Below, piece after piece: positions 5,769 to 6,912 of a DNA stretch of 6,912 nucleotides. The notes beneath the pieces are model-generated. The model saw nothing but the letters and a program-made list of their open reading frames with translations. It searched no databases and was not told where the DNA came from. Position numbers and translations under genes: made by a program. The stretch lies in contig CAZTCD010000144.1 of assembly GCA_964612065.1 (NCBI GenBank), positions 1 through 6,912 of the forward strand. Reading direction: 5' to 3'. This DNA is from JAKFYM01 sp964612065. Lineage in GTDB: Bacteria > Bdellovibrionota > UBA1018 > CAIPTA01. Position 1 is the first letter of the stretch, and the number at the start of each line of letters is the position of its first letter.

Positions 5769-6883
5769 TTGAAGAGTTAAAGAGGAAAAAGGGAATTATT
5801 TATCGTGCTTCAGTGTACGGTGCCGACGGCATCCGCACCACGAGGCACTTTCCAAACAAGACATTAGCCAAAGAGTGGGAGCGGAGAATCCTTCAGGAAC
5901 GTAACGAGCAAAAGGCGACGGGCCTGATCGTTAACGACAAGCTCACCTTGGCGGAGTTCGCAGAAAAGTGGATGAAGGAGAAAGTCCTAGTACGGCTTTC
6001 TCCTTCGACCCAGACGAACTACCAGCGATACCTGAAGGTTCACATCCTGCCCATTTGTGGCTCCGTGAAGCTCCGAAACATTCGGGCTGACCATGCCAAC
6101 CGGCTGGTCGCGAACCTGAGCGTGGCGGGGCATGTGCCAAAAGGCATCAACATGATCCTCGGCTGCCTGCTGACGATGATGAACGATGCGGTGGAATGGC
6201 AGGACCTGGCCAGGAATCCGCTGGCGAGCTACCGGCTCATCAAAGAACCGGAACTGCATTTCGACTACTGGACTACTGCTGAGATCCAGCAGTTCCTGAA
6301 TGGCTCGCAGCTTGATCCGCTCGCTGCTCTCTTCATCGTTGCCCTCAATACGGGGATGAGAAGAGGTGAGCTGTGCGCGCTCAAGTGGGACCGTGTAGAC
6401 CTCGTTCGCAACCAGCTCATCGTGAGCCGGAGCCTTTCGCGCTACGGCCTCAGTGAGACGACCAAGAGCGGGAAAAAGCGGTACGTGCCTATCAATCCGG
6501 TGGTGAAAGACGTGCTGATGAAACTGATGCGGGAACAGCGTGGAGAGTTCGTATTTTGCGACGAGGCGGGCGATCCCATCGATGCCCACCATCTCTGCCG
6601 GGTCTTCCACCGGTCGCAAAAGAAGGCCGGTTTCACGCGCCTGATTCGGTTTCACGACTTGCGGCATACGTTCGCCAGCCATTTCATGATGAACGGCGGA
6701 AACATCTACGACCTGCAAAAGATCCTGGGGCATTCCACGATGGAGATGACTCAGCGGTACGCGCATTTGAGCCCGGATCACTTAGGCGAAGCGATCCAGA
6801 TCGTTTCGTTTAGACCGGTCGAGGATGGGAATGTGCTCCGTTTGGAAGACCACAAAAGCAAAAACTCTGTTGTGAATGAATAA
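5765..6883 (+). CDS. int: Tyrosine recombinase integrase of the element
   Basis: The 372-residue protein is complete. Residues about 8-45 form a beta-hairpin arm-binding segment (GIIYRASVYGADGIRTTRHF) and helix. Residues about 60-120 (TLAEFAEKWM through the NYQRYLKVHILPICG helix) are the SAM-like core-binding domain. The catalytic domain starts at about 168. All six expected residues are visible: R199 in NTGMRRGE, K234 in TKSGKKRYVPI, H297 and R300 in FHDLRHTFAS, H323 in ILGHSTMEMT, and the nucleophile Y332 in TQRYAHLS. It cuts and rejoins attachment sites during integration and excision. AAAGGA at 5754-5759 is the Shine-Dalgarno, 5 bases from the ATG, which overlaps the xis stop. It is the last gene before the window edge, as expected for an integrase at an ICE boundary. 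Length and domain order are typical of ICE and phage integrases, and I see no damage. Confidence 0.96.
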   Translation: MIEELKRKKGIIYRASVYGADGIRTTRHFPNKTLAKEWERRILQERNEQKATGLIVNDKLTLAEFAEKWMKEKVLVRLSPSTQTNYQRYLKVHILPICGSVKLRNIRADHANRLVANLSVAGHVPKGINMILGCLLTMMNDAVEWQDLARNPLASYRLIKEPELHFDYWTTAEIQQFLNGSQLDPLAALFIVALNTGMRRGELCALKWDRVDLVRNQLIVSRSLSRYGLSETTKSGKKRYVPINPVVKDVLMKLMREQRGEFVFCDEAGDPIDAHHLCRVFHRSQKKAGFTRLIRFHDLRHTFASHFMMNGGNIYDLQKILGHSTMEMTQRYAHLSPDHLGEAIQIVSFRPVEDGNVLRLEDHKSKNSVVNE

Positions 6884-6904
6884 GTAGAATCACACTTATT
6901 TCAC
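6872..6904. repeat. Imperfect inverted repeat at the integrase stop (terminator or attachment-end candidate)
   Basis: GTGAATGAATAAGT (6872-6885) faces ACTTATTTCAC (6894-6904) across an 8-base loop. The core AATAAGT/ACTTATT pairs perfectly over 7 bp, and GTGAA/TTCAC pairs beyond it after a 3-base bulge (TGA, 6877-6879 or an equivalent register). The int stop TAA (6881-6883) is inside the left arm. The stem is AT-rich and no T-run follows, so it is a weak terminator. Position just after int also fits an integrase core-type or arm-type binding site near an element end. Confidence 0.55.
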
Positions 6905-6912
6905 ATCCAGAG

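Noticed and set aside
5987..6781. 264-codon open frame on the - strand opposite int
   Set aside because: It is antisense to a complete integrase with all catalytic residues and its product shows no recognisable motif.

Overview
The window is one end of a chromosomal integrative and conjugative element (ICE), or a closely related conjugative island, from a Gram-negative bacterium. Three things point to a diderm host: a VirB9/TraK-like exported protein followed by a VirB10/TraB-like protein, a lipoprotein with a clear lipobox, and a VirB6/TrbL-like membrane protein. The DNA is moderately GC-rich. Nothing in it fixes the taxon, and the T4SS proteins are short and divergent, so they are recognised by architecture rather than by close similarity to a model plasmid.

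Layout, all on the + strand. Region 1 (1-2227) is the tail of a type IV secretion (mating-pair formation) operon: the C-terminal part of a polytopic VirB6/TrbL-like protein, a secreted VirB9/TraK-like protein, and a bitopic VirB10/TraB-like protein. Region 2 (2224-5215) is the DNA-processing module: a VirD4/TraD-type coupling ATPase, a small glycine-zipper lipoprotein, a small probable ribbon-helix-helix protein, and a winged-helix plus PD-(D/E)XK-like protein that I read as a MOBC-type relaxase (MobC of CloDF13, 'replication-relaxation' family). Apart from the short gap after the first gene, these genes abut or overlap by 1-4 bases, which suggests one translationally coupled transcript.

Region 3 (5216-5504) is the only substantial non-coding gap. 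It holds a 107-base interrupted inverted repeat (19-bp outer arms, 13-bp middle arms, 7-bp central palindrome), then a G/A-rich tract. It lies directly downstream of the relaxase gene and is the best oriT candidate in the window, although a regulatory hairpin is also possible. Region 4 (5505-6883) is the recombination module: an AlpA/Xis-type helix-turn-helix protein overlapping by ATGA a complete tyrosine integrase with all six catalytic residues. The last 29 bases hold an imperfect inverted repeat that may be a terminator or part of the element's attachment end.

How the parts would work together: Int, with Xis, excises and integrates the element; the relaxase and the small DNA-binding protein process oriT; the coupling ATPase passes the DNA complex to the T4SS, whose core-complex and inner-membrane parts lie at the left of the window. 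The main point of interest is that DNA processing appears to rely on a non-HUH relaxase beside an unusually elaborate inverted repeat.
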